A stretch of 64,000 nt of DNA from Photobacterium kishitanii (lineage in GTDB: Bacteria; Pseudomonadota; Gammaproteobacteria; Enterobacterales; Vibrionaceae), in the NCBI RefSeq assembly GCF_003026355.1, contig NZ_PYON01000012.1, positions 85,209 to 149,208 on the forward strand, in the 5' to 3' direction. Every line of letters begins with the position of its first letter. Positions within the stretch are counted from its first letter, which is position 1. Positions 36,258 through 44,776 of this stretch are shown here, one piece after another. Under the pieces are notes generated by a model. That model had not been told where the DNA came from. It saw only the letters and a program-made list of their open reading frames with translations, and made no database searches. The translations under genes and the position numbers were made by a program.

Positions 36258-36297
36258 CCACATCATTCCCACAGCACATAGCTTATGAATGATGTGG
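36258..36297. terminator. Bidirectional hairpin
   Basis: Perfect 11-bp stem CCACATCATTC / GAATGATGTGG (36258-36268 with 36287-36297) between convergent genes. Confidence 0.7.
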
Positions 36298-36308
36298 CTA
36301 TAACAGCC

Positions 36309-37340
36309 TTAAAGTAACTGTCTAAGTTTATGTTCCACTAATGGATCGTTTGGAACAAGTTGCTGTGCCATCTCTAACAATTGAATTGCATCTTGCGGAT
36401 AATCATCTTGATGTTTAATCGCAATATCGATGAGAGGTTGTACATCAATTTGGGCCTGATGCTCTTGCACATGCGCTTCTTTTTCATCGATAAGAATATT
36501 ATGCGCAGTACTCAATAAACCTAAACGATGATCTGAGTAAGCATTCGCTTTATTAAGACTTTGATAATAATCTTCTTTAAAACGTAATGTCTTAGTCTGC
36601 TGACGAAACTGAGCAATATCAATTTTCTGATAGCGGATAAAATCCACAGCGACCTGCTTGTAAAAGCCAAATTTATTAAGGTAAGTAGCATGTGTACCAT
36701 GCCCCATACCAAATACACGTAAATGAGTCAGTTCGGGATAACGTTTAGCATGTAAACGATCAATATTATTCGTCGGATCATAAATGATATAGCCTTTAGC
36801 TTTACCTAAATTGAGATCATGATAATCACCTTCCCAATCAAATTGCTGAGCTAGTGCAGTACTCGATCTATCATCCCACGGAGCAATAGATTTATTCTTA
36901 GTGCTTACAGGATGAAATAATAATACTTGATCAAGTTGCAGTAGGTTCGCAAAGGCACCAACGGCAAAACCACCACGGCTTAAACCATAGCCTAATCGAT
37001 AATTAAAGGGCTCAAGCAGCGTTGTTAGTTGTTCAAGAAAGAATATTAAGTTACGACTACGAAACCAATTACTTTTGCCTAAATGTTGAAAAGAAATAAC
37101 ATTTACTTGTTGTTTTCGAGCTAAATGATAGCCCCATGGTGCGAAATCATCATCAAGATCTTGCTCCTGAACATTTGTACCTGCGGGAGAAAAAGTAAAC
37201 AATAGCGGTTTATTTACATCAACAAACTCATACTTAACAAATACATCATCAAGTAAGTCCCCTCCAGACATCGGTAGTTGTGCTTGTTGCTGCGAACGCG
37301 AGTGCGTTAACCACTCATCTAACCAATACAATAATTTCAT
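36309..37340 (-). CDS. Alpha/beta-hydrolase-like protein with C-terminal repeat region
   Basis: A 343-aa soluble protein. The GLSRGG motif (in RLGYGLSRGGFAVGAFANLL) is a nucleophile elbow like that of alpha/beta hydrolases, and GMGHGTHATYLN could hold the catalytic His. Residues after about 290 look like a TPR-type helical pair (VQPLIDIAIKHQDDYPQDAIQLLEMAQQLVPNDP). The N-terminus lacks a signal. The function is not known to me. AAGGTGGG precedes the ATG. No operon partners. Confidence 0.65.
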   Translation of the reverse strand: MKLLYWLDEWLTHSRSQQQAQLPMSGGDLLDDVFVKYEFVDVNKPLLFTFSPAGTNVQEQDLDDDFAPWGYHLARKQQVNVISFQHLGKSNWFRSRNLIFFLEQLTTLLEPFNYRLGYGLSRGGFAVGAFANLLQLDQVLLFHPVSTKNKSIAPWDDRSSTALAQQFDWEGDYHDLNLGKAKGYIIYDPTNNIDRLHAKRYPELTHLRVFGMGHGTHATYLNKFGFYKQVAVDFIRYQKIDIAQFRQQTKTLRFKEDYYQSLNKANAYSDHRLGLLSTAHNILIDEKEAHVQEHQAQIDVQPLIDIAIKHQDDYPQDAIQLLEMAQQLVPNDPLVEHKLRQLL

Positions 37341-37582
37341 TTAGCCCACCTTTAAAAACAACGGCGGAATTGTAACAAAGATAATCACTAAACGAAAATT
37401 TAGTTAGAACACTAATTATTAAAACAGCTTAGCTTCAACAATAAAGTGTCGTTACATTATCCCTTCAACCCTCATTACTATTAATAGTCTTAATACAAAA
37501 AACTATAATCTAAAACTATACTGTATGAGGTGATTACCTAAATGCTATTCGATTGAAAAGATCAGTCATGTAGGAGGTTATT

Positions 37583-38062
37583 ATGGCTATTTCAACAAGA
37601 CTAAATGAATATTTACAGCAAAATCATATTGATTATCAAAAGGTTTATCATTACCACACTGAAGATTCCCTTGGTAATGCGGCAACATCCGGTATTCCAC
37701 CGAAAATGGTCGCTAAAGCAGTTTTACTCTTAGATCATGAAGGCCGTAAAGTTATGGCAGTGTTAGCCGCTGACAAAAAGATAAATTTAGCGGTTCTTAA
37801 TCATGAATTTAATGCTGAATATCATCTTCTTGATGAAAAAGAAGTTTATCGTCTATTCTCTGATTGTGAAAAAGGCGCAATTCCACCGATTGGTAGCGCA
37901 TATAATATAGCGGTAATATACGACCAACAACTTGATGACCTAGATAATATTTATATTGAAGCGGGCGATCATCAAACCTTGTTACGATTAGATCATTACG
38001 CTTTTACTGAAATAATGAAGAATGCAAAACATATTCACTTTAGTAAAACAGTTTATCATTGA
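37583..38062 (+). CDS. YbaK/EbsC-type aminoacyl-tRNA deacylase
   Basis: A 159-aa YbaK-fold protein predicted to hydrolyse mischarged tRNA. The catalytic Lys is in PPKMVAKAVLLLDHEGRKVMAVLAADKKINL (about 38-70), and CEKGAIPPIGSAYNIAVIYD and IYIEAGDHQTLLRLD follow the usual domain order. AGGAGG is correctly placed for the ATG. It belongs to a different subgroup from the ProXp-type protein encoded at 26718, so this window carries two trans-editing proteins. Confidence 0.88.
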   Translation: MAISTRLNEYLQQNHIDYQKVYHYHTEDSLGNAATSGIPPKMVAKAVLLLDHEGRKVMAVLAADKKINLAVLNHEFNAEYHLLDEKEVYRLFSDCEKGAIPPIGSAYNIAVIYDQQLDDLDNIYIEAGDHQTLLRLDHYAFTEIMKNAKHIHFSKTVYH

Positions 38063-38106
38063 TCTTAAATTCATAGCGCAATAAGAATAAATACCAGACA
38101 AACCTA

Positions 38107-38137
38107 CCAATATACTTAGGTAACATAAGTATATTGG
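38107..38137 (+). terminator. Hairpin after the YbaK-type gene
   Basis: Perfect 12-bp stem CCAATATACTTA / TAAGTATATTGG with a 7-nt loop, 45 nt past the stop; no T-tract follows, so its use is uncertain. Confidence 0.6.
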
Positions 38138-38247
38138 TCCTAAAACGGTAAATTCGCTATTTATCTGTAATACAACAAAAATACATTGACCTTCCCCATA
38201 GTGGAAGCTTTATGTTATTGCTTTCAATACCACATTTCGGAATCATC

Positions 38248-38949
38248 ATGAAAAAATTATCTTTAGCTATTCTTTTATCGACGTTACTTTCTACCACAGC
38301 CTTCGCAAGTGACAACGTCATCGACCATAGTAATCATATGCCAACGAAAGCAACAACCAATCTAGAGGCATCAAAAACAATGATGGATGACTCTATGACG
38401 GCAATGTCTGGTATGCATTCTTTAAAGTTAACAGGTGATCCAGATTTAGATTTTATCGCTGGTATGCTACCGCACCATGAAGGTGCAATAGTGATGAGTG
38501 AATCGATTCTACCAACATTAACAGACCCAGCAGTTCATCAATTAGCCATTGATATTGTTAAATCACAACAACAAGAAGTGATTTATATGAAGAATTGGTT
38601 AGCATCACATAAAGAACTACCACAAGATAAACGTGACATAGCTAACTCAGAAGAAATGATGACTAAGTCGATGAAAATAATGCACAACATGATGGAAGTT
38701 AAACTAACTGGCAACCCTAATATTGATTTTATGGCGGGTATGCTACCTCACCATGAAGCCGCAGTAGAAATGGCCGAAGTCATCATGCCTTACTTAAAAG
38801 ATCAATCGACTAAAACCTTTGCTAAAAACATTATCAAAGCGCAACTCAAAGAAATTACGTTCATGAAAATGTGGCTAAAAGAACATGCGCCAGCAGCACA
38901 AAAAGTAACTCCAACTAAAGATATGACATCAAGCCACAATCACCATTAG
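38248..38949 (+). CDS. Secreted protein with two DUF305 domains
   Basis: A 233-aa periplasmic protein with a signal peptide (FASDN). Two DUF305 units are visible, with near-identical starts: DPDLDFIAGMLPHHEGAIVMSE and NPNIDFMAGMLPHHEAAVEMAE, each followed by a helix ending in MKNWL or MKMWL. The His- and Met-rich blocks suggest copper or other metal handling, as proposed for related proteins, and the end is SSHNHH. I chose the ATG at 38248; the upstream ATG at 38212 has no signal of its own. A perfect hairpin ends the unit. Confidence 0.85.
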   Translation: MKKLSLAILLSTLLSTTAFASDNVIDHSNHMPTKATTNLEASKTMMDDSMTAMSGMHSLKLTGDPDLDFIAGMLPHHEGAIVMSESILPTLTDPAVHQLAIDIVKSQQQEVIYMKNWLASHKELPQDKRDIANSEEMMTKSMKIMHNMMEVKLTGNPNIDFMAGMLPHHEAAVEMAEVIMPYLKDQSTKTFAKNIIKAQLKEITFMKMWLKEHAPAAQKVTPTKDMTSSHNHH

Positions 38950-38973
38950 TCATAACTTCCAGCTTTTATACGA

Positions 38974-39000
38974 AAATCCGACTTACTTTAAGTCGGATTT
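38974..39000 (+). terminator. Hairpin terminator
   Basis: Perfect 12-bp stem AAATCCGACTTA / TAAGTCGGATTT with a CTT loop, 24 nt after the DUF305 gene. Confidence 0.8.
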
Positions 39001-39203
39001 ATCAGTTAATGCTATTTCCCAACAAACAAACCAATTATATGGCGCAATCATCAATAATATAAAAGTAAATCTAATTACTGATGACCATATCATCTACTCT
39101 GAAGATAAATTAACACTTAATTAAAGTCGCAATAATGCAGTGCAAGACTCACTGCATTCTACATATGAGTTACAACCCACTTTTCATTTAAATAACAATA
39201 ATG

Positions 39204-40712
39204 TTAACGCTTAAATTTATCCGCCCACTGTGGCCATAACGCCGCTAAATCCATATGTTGTTCAATAGTATCAGCTATACGATCGATACCTTGTTCTCGA
39301 ATCTGATCAAAATCAGGCGTTTGAGTTGCTTCTAAACCAGCCCAACCTAAAATTGCATCACACGCCGCTTGTTGCTCAAAAATACCATGCAAGTAAGTTC
39401 CAAAAACTTGATTATCACAACCCAATTGACCATCAGGACCATCAGGACCATCAGGACCATCAGTTAATTGTAAAGGTGCATTAGCCGTCACACCTTGAGT
39501 GACACCAGCATGAATTTCATAACCTTTAACCATTACAGGCGCTTGATCAGGTAATGTTAGCGTACCCTCTGCTTGTTGAAGGCATTTGTTTTTTTCAATA
39601 ATAGTAGCGATAGATAAATATCCTAAACCGCGACTAATCCCCGCCTCACCTTCAATAGCATGCGGATCAGCAATGGTTTCACCTAACATCTGATAACCAC
39701 CACAAATCCCCATCACTTTGCCACCAAAACGCAAATGCCGTTGGATCTGTTTATCCCATCCTTGCTCACATAAAAAAGCTAAATCGCTGCGTACACTTTT
39801 CGTCCCCGGAATAATGATTAAATCAGCAGTAGGCAATGGTTGACCCTTACCTATAAACTGTAAATTAACTTGAGGATGCATACGTAGTGGGTCAAAATCA
39901 GTATGATTACTAACGCGGGTTAAAACGGGAACTACCACATTTAATTGTTGCTCTGCTGCTTCAACTTGTTGACAATTTATCGCATCTTCAGCTTCTAACA
40001 TTAGACCATGTAAATATGGCAACACGCCTAACACCGGCTTACCTGTTTTTTGTTCAAGCCATTCTAAACCAGATTCAAGTAACTTAATGTCACCGCGAAA
40101 CCGATTAATAACAAAACCTTTAACTCGTGCTTGTTCTGACTCAGAGAGTAATGCAAGGGTGCCATAAATGTGTGCAAACACACCACCGCGATCAATATCA
40201 GCAATAATAATCACCGGTACATCGGCTTTTTCAGCAAAGCCCATATTAGCGACATCATTTTCTCGTAAATTGATTTCGGCAGGACTACCCGCACCTTCAA
40301 TAATAATAGTTTGATACTGTTGTTGCAGTAGCGTAAAAGATTCCATAATGGGTGTCATCACCACTTTTTTGTAATTATGGTAACCAACCGCATTCATGTC
40401 AGCTAAAGCTTTACCTTGCACTATCACCTGCGCACCAACATCGGTATTTGGCTTAAGTAATACCGGATTCATATGTACACTAGGATCGATACCACATGCT
40501 TGAGCTTGAACAGCTTGTGCTCGCCCAATCTCACCACCATCTTTAGTTACTGCACTATTTAATGCCATATTTTGTGATTTAAAAGGAGCAACGTTAATAC
40601 CTCTGCGTGCCAATACTCGACATAACCCTGCCACCAGTACACTTTTTCCTGCGTCTGAGGTTGTTCCTTGTACCATTAAGGCGCGTACCGTTGGTTGTAA
40701 TGTATCCATCAT
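39204..40712 (-). CDS. cobQ: Cobyric acid synthase
   Basis: A 502-aa ATP/glutamine-dependent amidotransferase (CobQ/CbiP) that amidates adenosylcobyrinic diamide. It has the ATP-binding [23 protein letters not shown] and [14 protein letters not shown], then a class I glutaminase domain with nucleophile Cys in [10 protein letters not shown] and the late HGIF. A DGP repeat ([15 protein letters not shown]) inside the glutaminase half is encoded by a 9-bp tandem repeat and is not a normal part of the fold. AGGA precedes the two ATG codons; the second (40709) may be the true start. No other cob gene is nearby. Confidence 0.95.
   Translation of the reverse strand: MMDTLQPTVRALMVQGTTSDAGKSVLVAGLCRVLARRGINVAPFKSQNMALNSAVTKDGGEIGRAQAVQAQACGIDPSVHMNPVLLKPNTDVGAQVIVQGKALADMNAVGYHNYKKVVMTPIMESFTLLQQQYQTIIIEGAGSPAEINLRENDVANMGFAEKADVPVIIIADIDRGGVFAHIYGTLALLSESEQARVKGFVINRFRGDIKLLESGLEWLEQKTGKPVLGVLPYLHGLMLEAEDAINCQQVEAAEQQLNVVVPVLTRVSNHTDFDPLRMHPQVNLQFIGKGQPLPTADLIIIPGTKSVRSDLAFLCEQGWDKQIQRHLRFGGKVMGICGGYQMLGETIADPHAIEGEAGISRGLGYLSIATIIEKNKCLQQAEGTLTLPDQAPVMVKGYEIHAGVTQGVTANAPLQLTDGPDGPDGPDGQLGCDNQVFGTYLHGIFEQQAACDAILGWAGLEATQTPDFDQIREQGIDRIADTIEQHMDLAALWPQWADKFKR
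39428..39463. repeat. 9-bp tandem repeat inside cobQ (4 copies)
   Basis: Four perfect copies of GACCATCAG in + orientation. In frame on the minus strand it encodes repeated Asp-Gly-Pro. Copy number can change without shifting the frame. Confidence 0.9.
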
Positions 40713-40819
40713 TTCCTAATTCCATTTTTATATAAAAGCCATTATCGTTGCAAAGTATCAATGATTATTACCAATAAGTCATAAAAACATACTTGCATAA
40801 CAACCAATATGATGTATAT

Positions 40820-40838
40820 GATATTGATTATCATTTTT
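40820..40838. promoter_or_regulatory. Candidate Fur box
   Basis: GATATTGATTATCATTTTT matches the 19-bp Fur consensus at 15 positions. It lies 14 nt before the CPBP gene and about 108 nt from the cobQ start on the opposite strand. Confidence 0.6.
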
Positions 40839-40852
40839 CCTGAATCCCTTTT

Positions 40853-41704
40853 ATGAATTATCTTATTTTCCCGACAATGTTGGTATGGCTTTTACTTGCG
40901 ATTAGTGTTGGGTGTATCTTAACAAAAACAACTTCCTGGCGAATACCGTTAATACTCACATTAATAGCTGCTGTGGCATTTAATGCTCTCACAATTATTG
41001 GTGCCATAATTGTAATCAGTGGTATCGCTATAGCCAGTTTGACTGCACGACAACATACCAAATCGTTAATATATATTGGCCATGCCGCCGTTATCTTGTG
41101 GGCAGTAGGATTAATCATTCACATTTATCCTGGCATCAATAATTTATTAGTACTTGATAAGGTTATCAGTGGCCCACTCAGTCGCCCTTTTACACTTTAC
41201 TTTAATATTGATAAGCCAATGCTTATTTTTGCACTACTAATACTAGTGCCTAATATATTAAGTAATAACGAATATAACTGGCGTGATATTTCACTCTCAT
41301 TCACTCAAAAGATCATTATTGGTGGTGGTTTAATTACCTTACCGTTATTAGCATGGGCATTACAGCTAGTAAAACCAGAATTAACACTGCCATCATGGTG
41401 GTGGATCTTCGCTATTAATAACCTTATCTTCACCTGCGTTGCTGAGGAAGTGCTCTTTCGAGGGTATATTCAAGGGTTTTTATGCAAAAAATTATCAGCG
41501 CCGATTGCTATTATCATTGCCAGTATATTATTTGGATTAGTGCACTTTGCCGGTGGCCCACTATTTATCATAATTGCGACACTAGCTGGCGTACTTTATG
41601 GTTTAAGCTATTACTGGACGAGGAAGATAACGGTCGCTATCGTGGTTCATTTTGCATTTAACTTACTACATTTAGTCTTTTTCACCTATCCACTACCATT
41701 GTAA
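40853..41704 (+). CDS. CPBP family intramembrane metalloprotease
   Basis: A 283-aa inner-membrane protein with eight or so hydrophobic segments. The CPBP/Abi motifs are present in order: EEVLFRGYIQGFL (about 197-209), FGLVHFAGG and HFAFNLLH, which supply the glutamates and histidines of the intramembrane active site. Members include CAAX proteases and bacteriocin self-immunity proteins. The Fur-like box just upstream suggests iron control, but no bacteriocin gene is near. An ATG at 40853 is the likely start. Confidence 0.88.
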   Translation: MNYLIFPTMLVWLLLAISVGCILTKTTSWRIPLILTLIAAVAFNALTIIGAIIVISGIAIASLTARQHTKSLIYIGHAAVILWAVGLIIHIYPGINNLLVLDKVISGPLSRPFTLYFNIDKPMLIFALLILVPNILSNNEYNWRDISLSFTQKIIIGGGLITLPLLAWALQLVKPELTLPSWWWIFAINNLIFTCVAEEVLFRGYIQGFLCKKLSAPIAIIIASILFGLVHFAGGPLFIIIATLAGVLYGLSYYWTRKITVAIVVHFAFNLLHLVFFTYPLPL

Positions 41705-41726
41705 TAATGCAAGATAAAAAGAAGTT

Positions 41727-41781
41727 TTATCCCTTCTTTGGGTAAGCCACAAGTGATTTAATCGCACCAAAGAAGGGATAA
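41727..41781 (+). promoter_or_regulatory. 15-bp perfect inverted repeat next to a ribosome binding site
   Basis: TTATCCCTTCTTTGG (41727-41741) and its exact complement (41767-41781) with a 25-nt loop. The right arm overlaps AAGGAG (41780-41785), the ribosome site for the nucleotidyltransferase at 41795. It may be a terminator of the CPBP gene or an RNA switch on the next gene. Confidence 0.55.
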
Positions 41782-41794
41782 GGAGCAAGATGGA

Positions 41795-42889
41795 ATGTCG
41801 AAATTATTGCTCATTGATGTTCTCAACAACCCTAAAATATTACTGAATATTGATGATAGGCTTAGTTATCAAATTATCACCGAAGCTCGTCACCTCTCAC
41901 TATTAGGCCAGCTAAAAGCACGTTGTGATAGAGCACATATCGAACAAGACCTACCATTACCCATCCAACAGCAGTTACTATCAGGATTCCATAGCTATCA
42001 AAAACAACAACAACAATTACTGCTTGAGCACCAACATTTAAATGAACAGTTGCAGGGAGTGATTAGCTCTTGGCGTTATTTACGCGGTAGTGCATTACAG
42101 TGGCTCGATAATGATATGTTTGCGGGAAGAATCAAACATAATATCGATATTTATGTTCCACAACAACATGTGGTAAACGTTGAAAAAGCACTACTCAATA
42201 ATGGCTGGCGTTACAAAAATATTGCTGACTATGAGGAAACCTTTTATCGTCGCTGGGCACAGCAAACTACACCTCTGATTCATAAACAACGGCGTACTGA
42301 ACTCGCAATTCACTTTCAATTATTACCTAAAACATTAATCAATAAACTCAACCCTATGCCACTGCTACACCATCATTTATCCCCCCCAGCATGTAAACCT
42401 GCAACATTATTATCACCCGATGCGATGGTGCTTCACCAAGCGATTATGTTATTTAACCAAATTGATTATCATTATGGCTTACGTGATATTTACAGTTTAT
42501 ATCTGCAATTTGTTTACTTTGGTCAGCAAGCAAATTTTTGGCATAATCTAATTCAACTCCACCAGCAAGTTGGTAATGATAATAGCCTTTATCTTGCCGT
42601 AAATTTATGCCACCATTTATTTAACTTACCCGTTCCTGAAAATGTACTACTTTATTTTCAACAGCATAAATTAAGCCGATTATCCTATTGGCTATACCAA
42701 CAACGTTTTATTGATAGGTTTATTTATCAATTTCCTTTACATCGCAATAAAGGTTATCGAGATGCGGTAAAATCACTTCGGTTTAGAGGTCGTTTAAAAC
42801 AAATGCCAATTTATTGCATTGTTCCCCATCTTATTAAACGATTAATTATTAATAGTATTCCACATGATGATGAAGAAGTGATTTACTAA
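41795..42889 (+). CDS. Nucleotidyltransferase-fold protein (NTP_transf_5-like), degenerate site
   Basis: A 364-aa soluble protein. WRYLRGSALQWLDNDMF followed by GRIKHNIDIYV (about 94-121) is the position of the KGxxL...RxxxDIDL(L)V motif of the NTP_transf_5 family. Here the first metal-binding Asp is Asn116 and only Asp118 remains, so catalysis is questionable. The rest is helical and rich in Leu, Gln and His. The function is unknown. AAGGAG is 9 nt before the ATG, inside a long inverted repeat. A hairpin follows, then a hydrolase gene. Confidence 0.7.
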   Translation: MSKLLLIDVLNNPKILLNIDDRLSYQIITEARHLSLLGQLKARCDRAHIEQDLPLPIQQQLLSGFHSYQKQQQQLLLEHQHLNEQLQGVISSWRYLRGSALQWLDNDMFAGRIKHNIDIYVPQQHVVNVEKALLNNGWRYKNIADYEETFYRRWAQQTTPLIHKQRRTELAIHFQLLPKTLINKLNPMPLLHHHLSPPACKPATLLSPDAMVLHQAIMLFNQIDYHYGLRDIYSLYLQFVYFGQQANFWHNLIQLHQQVGNDNSLYLAVNLCHHLFNLPVPENVLLYFQQHKLSRLSYWLYQQRFIDRFIYQFPLHRNKGYRDAVKSLRFRGRLKQMPIYCIVPHLIKRLIINSIPHDDEEVIY

Positions 42890-42919
42890 AGTGATCCTGA
42901 CCTACTCCAAGATCACTTT
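42888..42919 (+). terminator. Hairpin terminator
   Basis: Stem AAAGTGATC / GATCACTTT overlaps the stop codon of the nucleotidyltransferase-like gene and ends with a short T-run. Confidence 0.7.
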
Positions 42920-42960
42920 CTACCTATAACACAGTACCTAACATTACTTATCATGCTACT

Positions 42961-43797
42961 ATGCGAAATCATTATCAGGGAAAGGTAATTACGTTGAATA
43001 ACATGTTGTTTTACAAAACATACCAACATAAACAGAGCAAAGAATGGGTCGTATTTGTGCATGGTGCAGGCGGAAGTTCTGCGATCTGGTTTAAACAAAT
43101 AAAAGCCTACAAGCAGCATTTTAATTTACTCTTACTGGATCTACGTGGTCATGGTAAATCTAACACCATGTTCCAAGATGTAATCAATAATAACTATAGT
43201 TTCAAAATGGTGACTAAAGATATTATTGATGTTCTTAATCACCTCAGCATTCAATCTGCGCATTTTGTAGGTATTTCGTTGGGTACGATCATTATTCGTC
43301 ATCTCGCTGAACTTGCCCCTGAACGCGTACAAACAATGACCCTTGGTGGCGCAGTTACACGGCTAAACACTCGATCTCAATTGCTGATAAAGCTAGGCAA
43401 CCTTAGTAAGCATATTTTACCTTATATGTGGCTCTATCGATTATTTGCTTATATCGTCATGCCACAAAAAAGCCAGCGTCAATCACGTCACTTATTTATC
43501 CGCGAAGCCAAAAAATTATGCCAACAAGAATTCAAACGTTGGTTTAAACTTGCAACTGATGTCAATCCAATAATGAAATACTTTAAAGAAAAAGAACTCA
43601 CGATCCCAACACTATATTTAATGGGTGAACATGATTATATGTTTATTAAACCAGTAAAAGATATGATTAAATCTCATAAAAACAGCATATTAACCCAACT
43701 ATCAAGTTGTGGTCATGTGTGTAACATTGAGCAGCCAGAAGCGTTTAACTACCACTCTATTGAATTTATTCAACAGCACAGCCAAACAACTCGCTAA
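42961..43797 (+). CDS. Alpha/beta hydrolase
   Basis: A 278-aa cytoplasmic alpha/beta-fold hydrolase. The oxyanion HGAGG (VVFVHGAGGSS), the DLRGHGKS strand-loop, the nucleophile Ser in GISLG (FVGISLGTIII), Asp in MGEHDYMF and His in SCGHVCNIEQPE form the catalytic set. The substrate is not predictable. The start at 42961 has no clear ribosome site; a TTG at 42994 with AAAGG upstream is a plausible alternative. Confidence 0.85.
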   Translation: MRNHYQGKVITLNNMLFYKTYQHKQSKEWVVFVHGAGGSSAIWFKQIKAYKQHFNLLLLDLRGHGKSNTMFQDVINNNYSFKMVTKDIIDVLNHLSIQSAHFVGISLGTIIIRHLAELAPERVQTMTLGGAVTRLNTRSQLLIKLGNLSKHILPYMWLYRLFAYIVMPQKSQRQSRHLFIREAKKLCQQEFKRWFKLATDVNPIMKYFKEKELTIPTLYLMGEHDYMFIKPVKDMIKSHKNSILTQLSSCGHVCNIEQPEAFNYHSIEFIQQHSQTTR

Positions 43798-43824
43798 TAG
43801 CTATTCGGCTTATAACAATCATAA

Positions 43825-43854
43825 GCCACAGTGAGGCATTGCACACTCACTGGG
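43825..43854. terminator. Bidirectional hairpin
   Basis: CAGTGAG / CTCACTG with flanking GCC/GGC between two convergent hydrolase genes. Confidence 0.65.
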
Positions 43855-43877
43855 CTCAAATTCAAATATAGTCTCTT

Positions 43878-44696
43878 TTAAGCTGGCAATACTTTACTTA
43901 AAAAACGCTGTAATTGCTCAGTCACAAATTGTGGTTGCTCAAGGTTACTAATATGCCCAGCTTCTGGAATAAGCACATATTCGCTACCATCAATCGCATC
44001 ATGCATTAATTGTGCTTCAAGTGGTGGACGTGGATTATCTTCTAGACCTGACATAATTAGTGTAGGAACCGTTAGCTGTTCAATATCATCAAAAGTATCA
44101 CGGCGACCAAACACCATTCGTCCAATATCAGACACTGCGACAGCACGATCGCCTTGCAATTCTGCTAAATAATTGCGGAAATCGCTCACAAGTTTAGGGT
44201 TATGAATATGGCCTTCACGACGGAAGAATAATGGCGTAATGATGTCGATCAATGGTTGAGGTAGATGTTGTTGATCACGTAATGTATCTAGCATCGCAAA
44301 ATATTTCGTATGCAATACCTCTGGTTCATAGCCTAAAAATGTATCCATTAACACTAATGCAGTGACTCGAGTTGGTGCTTTTAGGGCTAACTCTGCTCCC
44401 CACATACCACCAACGGATAAACCTATAACTGCAAATTGTTCAATGTTCAAATGATCCAATAATGCCAACACATTATCGGCATAATCGCGTAAAGTACGTG
44501 TCGCTAAAGGCGCACTATCAGAACCGCCATGAGCCCAAAAATCAGGTACAATACAGCGATAATGTTGGCTTAATACCGCTATTTGCGGTGCCCACATTGC
44601 ACTATCCCATAAATAGCTATGACCAAAAACAAGCACTGGGCCCGTACCTTGATCACGGTAAGTCATCTGTTGACCATCAATAGCGAATGTTTGCAT
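43878..44696 (-). CDS. Alpha/beta hydrolase
   Basis: A 272-aa alpha/beta hydrolase. GHSYLWDSAMW (oxyanion), DFWAHGGSD, the nucleophile Ser in VIGLSVGGMWG, GLEDNPRP with the likely acid and EAGHISNLEQPQ with the His are all in order. It resembles the esterase and lactone-hydrolase group. The AAAGGA site is a good Shine-Dalgarno. It is not a duplicate of the neighbouring hydrolase gene, whose sequence is different. Confidence 0.9.
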   Translation of the reverse strand: MQTFAIDGQQMTYRDQGTGPVLVFGHSYLWDSAMWAPQIAVLSQHYRCIVPDFWAHGGSDSAPLATRTLRDYADNVLALLDHLNIEQFAVIGLSVGGMWGAELALKAPTRVTALVLMDTFLGYEPEVLHTKYFAMLDTLRDQQHLPQPLIDIITPLFFRREGHIHNPKLVSDFRNYLAELQGDRAVAVSDIGRMVFGRRDTFDDIEQLTVPTLIMSGLEDNPRPPLEAQLMHDAIDGSEYVLIPEAGHISNLEQPQFVTEQLQRFLSKVLPA

Positions 44697-44776
44697 TGCT
44701 CGTATCCTTTCTTGATTAACATTTGAGTTAATATTGATTTGTTATTCATTGTTGTTGATCCGAGTTATCATAACAG

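Noticed and set aside
43000..44696. Duplicated hydrolase genes at 42961 and 43878
   Set aside because: Both have the alpha/beta-hydrolase fold, but their sequences differ widely and they lie on opposite strands, so a recent duplication is unlikely.
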